Shown: positions 26,665 to 35,196 of the stretch, one piece after another | Layout of the letters: each line of letters begins with the position of its first letter | Position numbering within the stretch: the stretch's first letter is position 1 | DNA from: Sphingomonas sp. EC-HK361 | GTDB taxonomy: Bacteria > Pseudomonadota > Alphaproteobacteria > Sphingomonadales > Sphingomonadaceae | Length of the DNA stretch: 64,000 nucleotides | Assembly (NCBI RefSeq): GCF_902498785.1 | Contig: NZ_LR701494.1 | Location: 1,441,105-1,505,104 of the forward strand | Reading direction: 5' to 3' | Notes under the pieces: generated by a model | Seen by the model: only the letters and a program-made list of their open reading frames with translations | Databases searched by the model: none | What the model was told of the DNA's origin: nothing | Position numbers and translations under genes: made by a program

Positions 26665-27093
26665 ATGACACGAATGACGGGTCTCGGCCTGGTCGCGCTG
26701 GCGCTGTCGGCCACGGCGTCGGCGCAAAGCCCGACGTTTACGCCGGCGCAGCGGGCCGAAGGCGAACGCGATGTCGCAAAGGCCGGCAAGATGCTGGCGG
26801 ACAAGGTGAGAGATACGGATGGCGCCAAGTTCCGTAACGTCTTCATCCAGAAGACGACGGGCAAGGACGGCACCGAATATGTCCAGCTATGCGGCGAGAT
26901 CAACGCCAGGAACGGTTATGGCGGGATGAGCGGGTTCCACAAATTCATGCTCATCGGCGATCAGGTGCTGATCGGCGGCGCCGGGCAGATCGTCAATGCG
27001 GACGACATCTGCGGCAACGGCCGGGGCATTGTCGACACGCGGGATTATACGCCTGAATTGCGGAAAGCCTTCGATGCCAATGCGGGCGGGTAG
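26665..27093 (+). CDS. Small exported protein of unknown function
   Basis: A 142-residue protein that I do not recognise. A signal peptide (LGLVALALSATASAQS) is clear, with cleavage near residue 21. The mature part has FRNVFIQKTTGKDGTEYVQL followed by CGEINARNGYGG and a second Cys in NADDICGNGRG, so one disulfide is possible. Purine-rich AGGGGGGAAACAGG precedes the ATG. It is divergent from the pectate-lyase gene and convergent with glutamate dehydrogenase. Periplasmic location is inferred. Confidence 0.7.
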   Translation: MTRMTGLGLVALALSATASAQSPTFTPAQRAEGERDVAKAGKMLADKVRDTDGAKFRNVFIQKTTGKDGTEYVQLCGEINARNGYGGMSGFHKFMLIGDQVLIGGAGQIVNADDICGNGRGIVDTRDYTPELRKAFDANAGG

Positions 27094-27112
27094 CCGCACA
27101 TCGCCTAAAGAC

Positions 27113-27192
27113 TCGTCACCCCGGTCTTGATCGGGGGTTCCGCTGGCTCCAACGGCGGCAAGACGCGGGATCCCGGCTCGAGGCCGGGGTGA
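27113..27192. repeat. Interrupted palindromic intergenic repeat
   Basis: TCACCCCGG (27116-27124) and CCGGGGTGA (27184-27192) are inverted partners. The left end CTCGTCACCCCGG is repeated at 57112-57124. It sits between two convergent genes and may be a terminator-like dispersed repeat. Confidence 0.5.
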
Positions 27193-27216
27193 AGGCACGC
27201 ATGGGGTTGTCCGACC

Positions 27217-30200
27217 CTACCGCCCCAGCAGCACCCGCGCCTGACCCGCGATCTGCGCGAGCATCGCAGCGTTCGGCACCGCCGCCAGCCGCGCGCGGTC
27301 AACGACGGCCTTGAACTGCGCGACGCGGGTCGCGTTGCGCTCCAGCCACCCTTCCACAGCGTCGCCAGGCGCCTTGCCGCCGCAGCGCGCCAGCCAGTCG
27401 AAGCGGAGTTGCTGGAAGTCGCGGGCGAGGCCGGCGATCAGCAGGCGCTCCCACGGATCGCTCGGCGCGATGCGCGCGGCGTTGGCCTGCGCCCAGTCGA
27501 GCCCGAGCGCCTGGCCGAGCCGGGTGAAGGCGCGGGTGATGTCGGCTTCGTCGAGCTTGAGCCGCTCGGCGAGATCGGCGAGCCCGACCGCACCGTCGAG
27601 CTCGAACAGCCGCACGACCTTGACGACGAGCGATCGCGGCGCGCCGATCTGTTCCAGCGTATCGGCGATCCGCCCCGATTGCGCCTTCGCCTCGTCGAGC
27701 AGCAGCGCCTTGGTCTGCTTGTCGAGCCGCGCGATCCCGCTCGACAGCCGCGCGATCGCTTCGTCGGGCATCATGCCGGGCGCGGTGACGCGCAGCAGGT
27801 CGGCGATCTGCGCGCGCGTCGCCACCGCGACCTCGTCGAACAGCGCGATCCGCGCCGCTTCGGGCATCGCCGTCGTCTCGATCTCTGCCCAGAGCTTGGG
27901 CAGGTCAAAGAGGCGTTCGGTGACGACGAACATCGCCGCGATATCGGCCATCGCAGCGCCTTCCTCCTCGGCCAGCTCGAACGGGTAGAGCACGCCCATC
28001 CGGTTGACGATGCGGTTGGCGAGCTTCGTCGCGACGATTTCCCCGCGCAGCCGGTGCGCGTCGATCGCGGCGGCGAACTTCTTGCGCATCGCCGGCGGGA
28101 ACGCGGCGTGGAGATCGGCGCGCATCGCGTCGTCACGCCCAAGCGGCGAATGCTCGATCGCGTCCTGCAGCGCGAGCTTTGCGGTCGCCAGCAGCACCGC
28201 GAGCTCGGGCCGGGTCAGCCCGCGACCCTCGGTCGCACGGCGGAGCAGGTCGTCATTGCCGGCGAGCCCCTCCACCTTGCGGTCGAGCTTGCCCTGCCCT
28301 TCGAAGATTTCGATCACGCGGACATAGCTCGGCAGCGCCTTCGGGCCGTCCTGTTCCATCGTCGACAGCGCGAGCGTCTGGAGGCGGTTGTCCTCCAGCA
28401 CCAGATGCGCGACGTCGTCGGTCATCGATGCGAGCAGATCGTTGCGCTTTTCATAAGCGAGCCGCCCCGCCGCCATTTCGGCGTTGAGCGCGATCTTGAT
28501 GTTGACCTCGTTATCCGAACAATCGACGCCGGCGGAGTTGTCGATAAAATCAGTATTGATCCGCCCGCCCGCGCCCGCAAAGGCGATGCGCGCGGCCTGG
28601 GTCACGCCCAGATTCGCGCCCTCGCCGACCGCAATGGCGCGCAGTTCCTCGGCATTGACGCGCAGCCGGTCGTTGGCGGGATCGCCGACGGTCGCGTTGT
28701 TCTCGGCCGCGGCCTTCACATAGGTGCCGATGCCGCCGAACCAGATCAGATCGACGGGCGATTTCAGGATCGCGGAGATCAGCGCGCCCGGCTCCATCTC
28801 GTCCACGTCAAGCGCCAGCGCCTCACGGATCTGCTTCGACAGCCTGATCGTCTTATCGGTGCGCGCGAAGACCCCGCCGCCCTTCGAGATCAGCTTCGGA
28901 TCATAGTCCGCCCATGAAGAGCGCGGCAGCGCGAACATGCGCGCGCGCTCGGCCCAGCTTGCCGCGGGATCGGGGTCGGGATCGAGGAAGATGTGGCGGT
29001 GATCGAACGCCGCGACGATCTTCAATGTCTGCGAAAGGAGCATGCCGTTGCCGAAGACGTCGCCCGACATGTCGCCGCAGCCGACGACGCGGATCGGCTC
29101 GCTCTGCACATCGACGCCGCGCTCGGCGAAGTGGCGCTGGACCGAGACCCATGCGCCCTTGGCGGTGATCCCCATCGCCTTGTGGTCATAACCGACCGAC
29201 CCGCCGCTGGCGAAGGCGTCGCCGAGCCAGAAATCGCGCTCGATCGCGAGCGCGTTGGCGACGTCGGAGAAGGTCGCGGTGCCCTTGTCCGCGGCGACGA
29301 CGAAATAGGGATCGTCGCCGTCGAGGATGCGGACGCTCTTGGGATGGACGACCTTGCCATCGACCAGATTGTCGGTGATCGACAGGAGCGAGCGAATGAA
29401 GATGCGGTAGCTCTCGGTCCCTTCGGAAAGCCACGCGTCGCGGTTGGTCGCCGGATTGGGCAGCTGCTTGGGGTAGAAGCCGCCCTTCGCGCCGGTCGGC
29501 ACGATGACCGCGTTCTTCACCCGCTGCGCCTTCATCAGGCCGAGGATCTCCACGCGGAAATCGTCGCGGCGATCCGACCAGCGCAGACCGCCGCGCGCGA
29601 CCGGTCCGGCGCGCAGGTGGATGCCCTCAACGCGCGGCGAATAGACCCACACCTCGCGCCATGGCACAGGCGCAGGCAGGCCGGGGATGAGCTTGCTGTC
29701 GAGCTTGAACGCCAGCGCCTCCTGCCCCGCAGGCGCGAACGCGTTGGTGCGCAGCGTCGCCGCGATCAGCGCCTTGTAGGCGCGCAGGATGCGATCGTCG
29801 TCGATCGCGGCGATGGCATCGAGCCCGCGCCCGATCGCTTCGTCGATCGGCGTGTGATCGCCCTTCGCGTCGGGATCGTGTGCAGCGGCGAAGCGCTGGA
29901 CGAGCGCGGTCGCCAGTTGCGGCGCGCGGCGCAGCGCATCGACGACCGTCGTCAGCCCGTAGGGTAGCCCGGCCTGACGCAGATAGCGGAACCACGCACG
30001 GAACAGCACGACGGCCTGCGGGGCGAGCCCCGCATCGACGATCAGGCGGTTGAACTCGTCATTTTCCGCCGTGCCCGCCAGCACCTGCGCGATGGCATCT
30101 TCCAGCACGCCGACATCGGCCGGCTTCGCGTCCGCCTCGACCAGGAAGTCGTGAATATGCGGGTGGCTGTCGTCGGCGAGTGCGGTCGGCACCTCCTCGA

Positions 30201-31812
30201 TCACGCGGAAGCCGAAATTCTCGAGCACCGGGACCGCATCCGAGAGCGCGAGCGCACCGCCGAGACGGTAGATCTTCAGCCGCGTCGCCCCGCTCGCATC
30301 CGCGAACAGGCGGACGGCGCGGTCGCCCTCAGTCTGCAGGCCGGCTATGCGCACGATGTCGCGCGCCGCCTCTTCCGGGCCGTTTGCGGTGCGATAGCCC
30401 TGCGGCAGCGTTGCCGCGTGACGCAGCGCGAGGCGCGCGGCGCGCGCGGCCCCGACCTCCTCGATCAGCGCCGCCTCGACCGAGGGCGCCCAGCCGCGCA
30501 CCATCTTCGCCAGCCGCTCGTCGAGCGGGGCTGCATCGGGCATCCGCCCTTCGCCGCGCAGATCGAGCGTGTAGCGGATGAGCGCGACGCCCGAATCCTC
30601 GGTTCCGCTCGTCCAGTTGAGGACGACCGCGTTCGCCGCCTCCGCCAGCATCTCGCCGATCGCGACGCGGCGCGCCGTAGTCAGGTCGTCGCGCGGCAGC
30701 CAGACGAACGCGAACAGGTGCCGGCCGAGCGGCGAGCGGACGAGGACGAGCTTCGGCCGCGGGCGATCGGCAAGGCTCATCGCGGTGAGCGCGAGATCCT
30801 CGAGCGAGGCTTCGTCGAACGCCGCAACGAGATCGTGCGGCAGCGCGGTCAGTGCGTGGGTCAGCGCCTTCCCAGTATGGCCGGCGGGATCGAAGCCGAA
30901 CTTCGCTTCGAGCGCCTTCAATCGCGTGCGCAGCACGGGCACGCTGCGCGGCGTGGCGTTGAGCGCGGCGCTCGTCCACAGGCCGGCATGGATCGACAGC
31001 CCGGTCACCTTGCCGCCCTCGCGCACCGGCGCCACCACGAGGTCGAGCGGCACAAGACGGTGAACGGTCGAGATCAGGTTCGACTTGAGCAGCAGCGGTG
31101 CCTCGCCGCCCTTCGCGAACCACGCAGTCGCCAGATCGCGCGACGGCTCGGCGAGGATCGGCACGCCGTGGTCGTGGCGGGCGAGCCCCAGGACCTGGCT
31201 GCGCTTGCCGCCGGTCCAGCGTTCATACCCGAGCAGCGTGAAGTTGCGATCGAGGAACCAGCGCAGCAGCGCCGCCCCCTCGTCGGTCGCGGCGTCCGCG
31301 TCCGCCGCCATCGCCGCCTGCAGCGCCGGCCAGTCGGCGACCGCGGCGCGCACATCGGCAAGGTTCGCCTGCAGATCGGCGACCAGCCCGCGCCGGTCGC
31401 GCGCGTCGGTGCGATCCATTTCGATATAGACCATCGATTCCGGCGACCCGCCCGAATCGGCCACCCCGGTCAGATGGCCGGCCGCGTCACGCTCGACGCA
31501 CATGACCGGGTGAATGATGCGATCGATCGCGATGTCGTGCGACGCCACGGTGGAAGCGATCGAATCGACGAGGAACGGCATGTCGTCGTTGACGATCGCA
31601 AGCCGCATCCGCCGGTTCTGCGCATCGCCCGGCAGCACCTCCAGGCTCATCGCCGGCGCGCCGTCGTGACGCTGTTCGGCGGTGGCGGCGACGAAGGCCG
31701 CCGCGTCGGCCTGCTCGGCCTTGCCGAACCCCTGCAATTCGCCCGGAAGGGCACCCTTTACGAGCCGGGCAGCGAGCGCGTCCGACAGCGATTTCAGCGA
31801 CGTCTTGGCCAT
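27217..31812 (-). CDS. gdhB: Large NAD-specific glutamate dehydrogenase (about 180 kDa class)
   Basis: A 1531-residue protein, the usual size of the large bacterial NAD-dependent glutamate dehydrogenases. They deaminate glutamate to 2-oxoglutarate and ammonia in catabolism. The N-terminal half carries the regulatory ACT-like regions (NDDMPFLVDSIASTVASHDI). The catalytic core starts near residue 740 with GGLRWSDRRDDFRVEILGLM, and the catalytic Lys is in VPTGAKGGFYPKQL near residue 775. Start ATG 31812. No frame breaks were seen. Convergent with the small exported protein. Confidence 0.95.
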   Translation of the reverse strand: MAKTSLKSLSDALAARLVKGALPGELQGFGKAEQADAAAFVAATAEQRHDGAPAMSLEVLPGDAQNRRMRLAIVNDDMPFLVDSIASTVASHDIAIDRIIHPVMCVERDAAGHLTGVADSGGSPESMVYIEMDRTDARDRRGLVADLQANLADVRAAVADWPALQAAMAADADAATDEGAALLRWFLDRNFTLLGYERWTGGKRSQVLGLARHDHGVPILAEPSRDLATAWFAKGGEAPLLLKSNLISTVHRLVPLDLVVAPVREGGKVTGLSIHAGLWTSAALNATPRSVPVLRTRLKALEAKFGFDPAGHTGKALTHALTALPHDLVAAFDEASLEDLALTAMSLADRPRPKLVLVRSPLGRHLFAFVWLPRDDLTTARRVAIGEMLAEAANAVVLNWTSGTEDSGVALIRYTLDLRGEGRMPDAAPLDERLAKMVRGWAPSVEAALIEEVGAARAARLALRHAATLPQGYRTANGPEEAARDIVRIAGLQTEGDRAVRLFADASGATRLKIYRLGGALALSDAVPVLENFGFRVIEEVPTALADDSHPHIHDFLVEADAKPADVGVLEDAIAQVLAGTAENDEFNRLIVDAGLAPQAVVLFRAWFRYLRQAGLPYGLTTVVDALRRAPQLATALVQRFAAAHDPDAKGDHTPIDEAIGRGLDAIAAIDDDRILRAYKALIAATLRTNAFAPAGQEALAFKLDSKLIPGLPAPVPWREVWVYSPRVEGIHLRAGPVARGGLRWSDRRDDFRVEILGLMKAQRVKNAVIVPTGAKGGFYPKQLPNPATNRDAWLSEGTESYRIFIRSLLSITDNLVDGKVVHPKSVRILDGDDPYFVVAADKGTATFSDVANALAIERDFWLGDAFASGGSVGYDHKAMGITAKGAWVSVQRHFAERGVDVQSEPIRVVGCGDMSGDVFGNGMLLSQTLKIVAAFDHRHIFLDPDPDPAASWAERARMFALPRSSWADYDPKLISKGGGVFARTDKTIRLSKQIREALALDVDEMEPGALISAILKSPVDLIWFGGIGTYVKAAAENNATVGDPANDRLRVNAEELRAIAVGEGANLGVTQAARIAFAGAGGRINTDFIDNSAGVDCSDNEVNIKIALNAEMAAGRLAYEKRNDLLASMTDDVAHLVLEDNRLQTLALSTMEQDGPKALPSYVRVIEIFEGQGKLDRKVEGLAGNDDLLRRATEGRGLTRPELAVLLATAKLALQDAIEHSPLGRDDAMRADLHAAFPPAMRKKFAAAIDAHRLRGEIVATKLANRIVNRMGVLYPFELAEEEGAAMADIAAMFVVTERLFDLPKLWAEIETTAMPEAARIALFDEVAVATRAQIADLLRVTAPGMMPDEAIARLSSGIARLDKQTKALLLDEAKAQSGRIADTLEQIGAPRSLVVKVVRLFELDGAVGLADLAERLKLDEADITRAFTRLGQALGLDWAQANAARIAPSDPWERLLIAGLARDFQQLRFDWLARCGGKAPGDAVEGWLERNATRVAQFKAVVDRARLAAVPNAAMLAQIAGQARVLLGR

Positions 31813-31922
31813 AGGACCGGCCCTATGCGCCCGCCCGGCGCCTATCTCAACCCCTGTGCAGCCCGGCCGGAAATTGCTGCGATGCGCAATAATGTGAGGC
31901 CGGCGCGCAACGGGCGCAAAGG

Positions 31923-33146
31923 TCAGGCAAGGGCGCGAATCGCCCGGTCGCGAAGCGCCGCATCGTTGGTGACCGCACCCACCACATCCAGCGCACCATC
32001 GGCAGCGACGCGCGCGACGAGGACCACGACCTCGCCGGCCGCAGCACCGGTTTCGATCCCAACGCGTGCTATCGACGGACGATCGGCGATGGGGTCTGCA
32101 CGGCGCGGCTTCGGCGCGGGCTTGCGCACCGCGCGCTCGGCCTGGACGACGCCCTTGATGCCACCGTCATAGCCATCGATGAACGTCGCGAGGCCGCCCG
32201 CGGGGACCGCGTGCCGGGCAGCGTGCGCCAGAACCGCGGCGAACTCGGTGACGCGCGTCTTGTCGTAATCGGCACCGAAGACGAGCTTGACCACCGGCGT
32301 CATCGGCGCGCGCGCCTGCACCGCAATGCCCGCCTCGACAAGCAGCCGCGCATAGCCGTCGGCATCGTCGTTCGTCGCCAGCGCGAAATCATGCGCGCGA
32401 CCGAGCGCGCGGTAGAGCGCAGCACGGCTGCGCGTATCGGCCGCGCGAACCGCGGCAGCGCTCTCGCGCGCCTGCAGCAGTTGATCGGCAAGCGCGCTCG
32501 CCAGGGCGGCCGGGACATATTCTGCGCTCGGCCCGTCTGCCCAGACTGGCGCGGGCACGGTCGCGCGCGGCACGTCGCGCCGCGCCGCCTCAAGCTCGGC
32601 GTCGAGCTTCGCCTGGGTCTGGCCGTCGACCAGCTCCTTCCAGTTGATGACGCCGTAGATGTAACCGATCGAATCGTCGGGGCCGGCAAACGGCATCAGG
32701 ATGCCGCGATACATCATGGTGTGGCCGCGCGTGCCGACGAACTCCGCCTCGAACCCGATCGGCGCCTTGTTCGCGATGATCTGAAGATAATGGTCGGTCA
32801 GCCGCGAAAGGAGCGAGCGCGCGGGCACCTCGCTGATCCGGCCGATCGCATGGTCCAGCCCGCACTCGTCGCGCAGCGCCGCGCCCAGATACTGGACCCT
32901 GGGGTCCTCGATCCCCTCGCTGAAATCGAGCAGCACGCTGTGCGGCCCGAAATCGGCGATCCCCTCGGGCTGCAGATCGGCGATCTGCGGATAGCCCCTG
33001 CCCTTCAGCAGCGACACCCAGTGGTTGTAGGCGCGGACATGCATCCGGCGCTCATCGGTGCCGACCACCGGGGTCGCCTCGCCCACGCCGCCCTCGGTCG
33101 GATCGTTGGGCGGCGTGACGCCTTCAAGGCCGCGGACGGTATCCAT
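31923..33146 (-). CDS. PAS-domain protein of unknown output
   Basis: A 407-residue protein. Residues about 40-165 look like a PAS fold of the PAS_5 type (RAYNHWVSLLKGRGYPQIAD; RVQYLGAALRDECGLDHAIG; YRGILMPFAGPDDSIGYIYG). The middle is Ala-rich and probably helical, and the C-terminal part has no output domain that I know. It may sense a small molecule or redox state. It stands upstream of the glutamate dehydrogenase gene on the same strand, 110 bases apart, with no proof of co-transcription. Confidence 0.72.
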   Translation of the reverse strand: MDTVRGLEGVTPPNDPTEGGVGEATPVVGTDERRMHVRAYNHWVSLLKGRGYPQIADLQPEGIADFGPHSVLLDFSEGIEDPRVQYLGAALRDECGLDHAIGRISEVPARSLLSRLTDHYLQIIANKAPIGFEAEFVGTRGHTMMYRGILMPFAGPDDSIGYIYGVINWKELVDGQTQAKLDAELEAARRDVPRATVPAPVWADGPSAEYVPAALASALADQLLQARESAAAVRAADTRSRAALYRALGRAHDFALATNDDADGYARLLVEAGIAVQARAPMTPVVKLVFGADYDKTRVTEFAAVLAHAARHAVPAGGLATFIDGYDGGIKGVVQAERAVRKPAPKPRRADPIADRPSIARVGIETGAAAGEVVVLVARVAADGALDVVGAVTNDAALRDRAIRALA

Positions 33147-33332
33147 GCGTTACGAATCCCTCGAAATGGGCAACTGAACTGTCAGCGGCGTGATCGCACG
33201 GCTTTGGTAAACGCAGCGTAAAGGCGCCAGCCGCGCGACGCGCCGCGCGACAAGGCGCTTGTCAGTCCCCGACACGCCTGATAAGCGCCCGCTTCCCGAT
33301 CCGCGGAGCGTCACCTCCCGATCGGCACCAGG

Positions 33333-33408
33333 GCCGCTTTAGCTCAGCTGGTAGAGCATCGCATTCGTAATGCGGGGGTCACAGGTTCGAGTCCTGTAAG
33401 CGGCACCA
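33333..33408 (+). tRNA. tRNA-Thr (anticodon CGT)
   Basis: A full cloverleaf can be drawn: acceptor GCCGCTT with AAGCGGC, D-arm GCTC/GAGC, anticodon stem TCGCA/TGCGG with loop TTCGTAA, and T-arm ACAGG-TTCGAGT-CCTGT. The CCA end is encoded (33406-33408). The anticodon CGT reads ACG threonine codons. Its 3' half overlaps a recombinase remnant on the other strand, so it is a likely attachment site. Confidence 0.95.
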
Positions 33409-33840
33409 CTCCCGGTCAAAGATGGGCACCCGAGGGGGATCGTTGGCGTGGTCAGGGCCTAGTGCGGCTTCCATGGCTGCGACGGAACCAGTGATATCAA
33501 TCGTGGCATGGGCGACGACGACCTTGGCAACGGGTAGCTGCACATAGGCGCGGCGGAACTGTGGACTGCTTGTCATCTGCTGTCGGATCAGCGCCCCGAA
33601 GCGTTCGACCGCATGGGCGTCGATTCGCCGCTTGCCAGTGACGAGCCAAGCGGTGTGGCTGCGTTCGGTCGCGCTAGGCTGGGCCGGTCGCCGATTATAC
33701 TCGGCAAGTCGCTCGCCAGGCTTGGGATCGCACACAGAGAGGTCGCCGTCCTCCATCACTTCATAGCTCCGCCCGATCCGGGTTTCGGTCGCCTGCCGCT
33801 CACGGCGTGACCTGTGCATCATCCAGGCGCTGCTCGCCAT
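33379..33840 (-). pseudogene. C-terminal remnant of a site-specific (serine-type) recombinase reading into the tRNA
   Basis: The last 70 or so codons (AHAVERFGALIRQQMTSSPQ; FRRAYVQLPVAKVVVAHATI; PPRVPIFDREWCRLQDSNL) match the C-terminus of element-borne large serine recombinases as I remember it. The final CRLQDSNL and stop are encoded by the antisense of the tRNA-Thr 3' half (33379-33408). No catalytic N-terminal domain is present; the earlier residues are of unknown origin. It looks like the scar of an element once inserted at this tRNA. Confidence 0.55.
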
Positions 33841-34022
33841 GACGGTGGTCGCGATTGCCGGACAGCAGGACCGCGCTGACGATGTTCACCGCAAGGCCCA
33901 GGATCGCGATGATCATCGCTTCGCCGAACGCAACGGCGACAGGCTCGAACAGCCGCAGCACGGCTTCCACGCCGATGCCGATCGCAACCAGCCCCAAGAT
34001 CAGCGCCGAAGCGGAGCCGGCA
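33800..34022 (-). pseudogene. Internal fragment of a DmeF-type cation diffusion facilitator
   Basis: Codons on the minus strand read SASALILGLVAIGIGVEAVL, then FEPVAVAFGEAMIIAILGLA and VNIVSAVLLSG before a short tail and stop. This matches a middle transmembrane section of DmeF-like cobalt/nickel exporters just before the His-rich loop. Both ends of the gene are missing. It overlaps the last codons of the Fur-family gene, so a deletion joined the two. Confidence 0.65.
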
Positions 34023-34518
34023 AGATCTCCCCCTCTGCCTTTGCGGCCTCCCCGCCGTCACAGTCCCTGCATACGCCGCGTACCTCGAGGACAGGGCGCT
34101 TCGCCATGAAGCCGGCGGCGGCGGCGGAATCACGAACTTCATCGCTGATCCGATCGTCGTCGATGTGAGTCGTGCCACCGCAACTGTCACACACCAGGAA
34201 AATGCAGTCGTGCAGGCAATCCGGATGCGCGTTGGCGATATAGGCGTTGGCGCTTTCGACCCGTCGCGCGACATTGGCCGCAACCAACAGGTCGAGAATC
34301 CGATAGACGCTGTTCGCCGCGATCCGACGGCCCTCGGCGTGCGATACGGCCTCGGTCACATCATAGGCCGATGCCGGCTTCGCGGACTTGGTGAGCGCCG
34401 CGAACACTGCCGCGCGAAGTGGAGTCCAGCGCTCGCCTGCGCGTTCCAACGCGGCTTGCGCCGAACCGGCAAGTGCCGCTCCTTGCGGCTCGTGATGCTT
34501 GTGGTTGCGGTCAGCCAT
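34000..34518 (-). CDS. zur: Fur-family metal regulator, probable zinc regulator Zur
   Basis: A 172-residue Fur-family protein. The DNA-binding part is ERAGERWTPLRAAVFAALTK followed by SAYDVTEAV and IAANSVYRILDLLVAANV. Zinc ligands appear as Cys pairs CDSCGG and CRDCDG. Start ATG 34518 has GGGGAAC upstream. The class with TPLR and the SVYRILDLL helix is closer to Zur than to Fur. A ZnuD-like receptor with a palindrome in front lies 3 kb away, which supports zinc. The last dozen residues may come from the deletion joining it to the DmeF fragment. Confidence 0.8.
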   Translation of the reverse strand: MADRNHKHHEPQGAALAGSAQAALERAGERWTPLRAAVFAALTKSAKPASAYDVTEAVSHAEGRRIAANSVYRILDLLVAANVARRVESANAYIANAHPDCLHDCIFLVCDSCGGTTHIDDDRISDEVRDSAAAAGFMAKRPVLEVRGVCRDCDGGEAAKAEGEILPAPLRR

Positions 34519-34582
34519 ATCGTTCCCCGGGGCCGGATGTCCGAGCGAACGTGAGTGGTGCGCTCGAACAGGTCTTGGAACA

Positions 34583-35130
34583 TCAATAGACCCGTTGCGC
34601 CACCAAAGCACCCTCGTTGGAACATGCCGATGACGCCGGTCGCGCCGCCGACGGATCGCGTCGTAACCGATCCATCTCCTGCCGTGCCGCGGCACGATCG
34701 CGCAGAAACGCCGGATCGCTTTCGATCGCGGCGAGTGTCGCGGCGGCCGTCACGCGGCCCGCTTCAACCGCGCTGGCGTTGTGAACCCCGCAAACGACCC
34801 GGCTTTCGCCATGGGCACGACCGCGCGCCATGTTCGGTGTCGCCCGGTCTGGCACAAGCTCGGCAAGGATCGTCGCCCAGGCCCAGCCTAGCGTCGTATG
34901 GCCGGCCGGATAGTCGTAGCTCGTCTTCAACTCCTCGGCGGGCTGGCAGATTGCGCCGTGTCGAACCTCTCGTTCGGCAGGAGTGCCGCCGTCTTTGGCG
35001 CCAGTTCCGGGGTCAGAGCGATGCCAGTCGCGCAACTGAATTTGGCGAACATGTCGCGCGGCGTCGATTTCCCATCGTCGGTCGCCATCGCCCTGTAAGC
35101 GCTTCCTGCCGCGCTGCGAACGTGGACAGA
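34583..35130 (-). pseudogene. Class A (PhoN-type) acid phosphatase, frameshifted and truncated
   Basis: Two frames together make a degraded phosphatase. The upstream one reads TPRDMFAKFSCATGIALTPE and LAPKTAALLPNERFDTAQ. The downstream one has CQPAEELKTSYDYPAGHTTL, GWAWATILAEL and GESRVVCGVHNASAVEAGR. The signature PSGH appears as PAGH, and the expected RP motif block between the frames is missing. So the gene is broken by a shift plus a deletion near 34950. Divergent from the phoD-like gene. Confidence 0.72.
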
Positions 35131-35196
35131 ATTGATATATTGTCTCACGCCGCCCGCTTCTCTAGGGCCTTGCCGATTACGACAGAGATCGCCCGC

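Noticed and set aside
30151-32172. 673-codon open frame on the plus strand
   Set aside because: Shadow of glutamate dehydrogenase and the PAS gene; composition typical of antisense.
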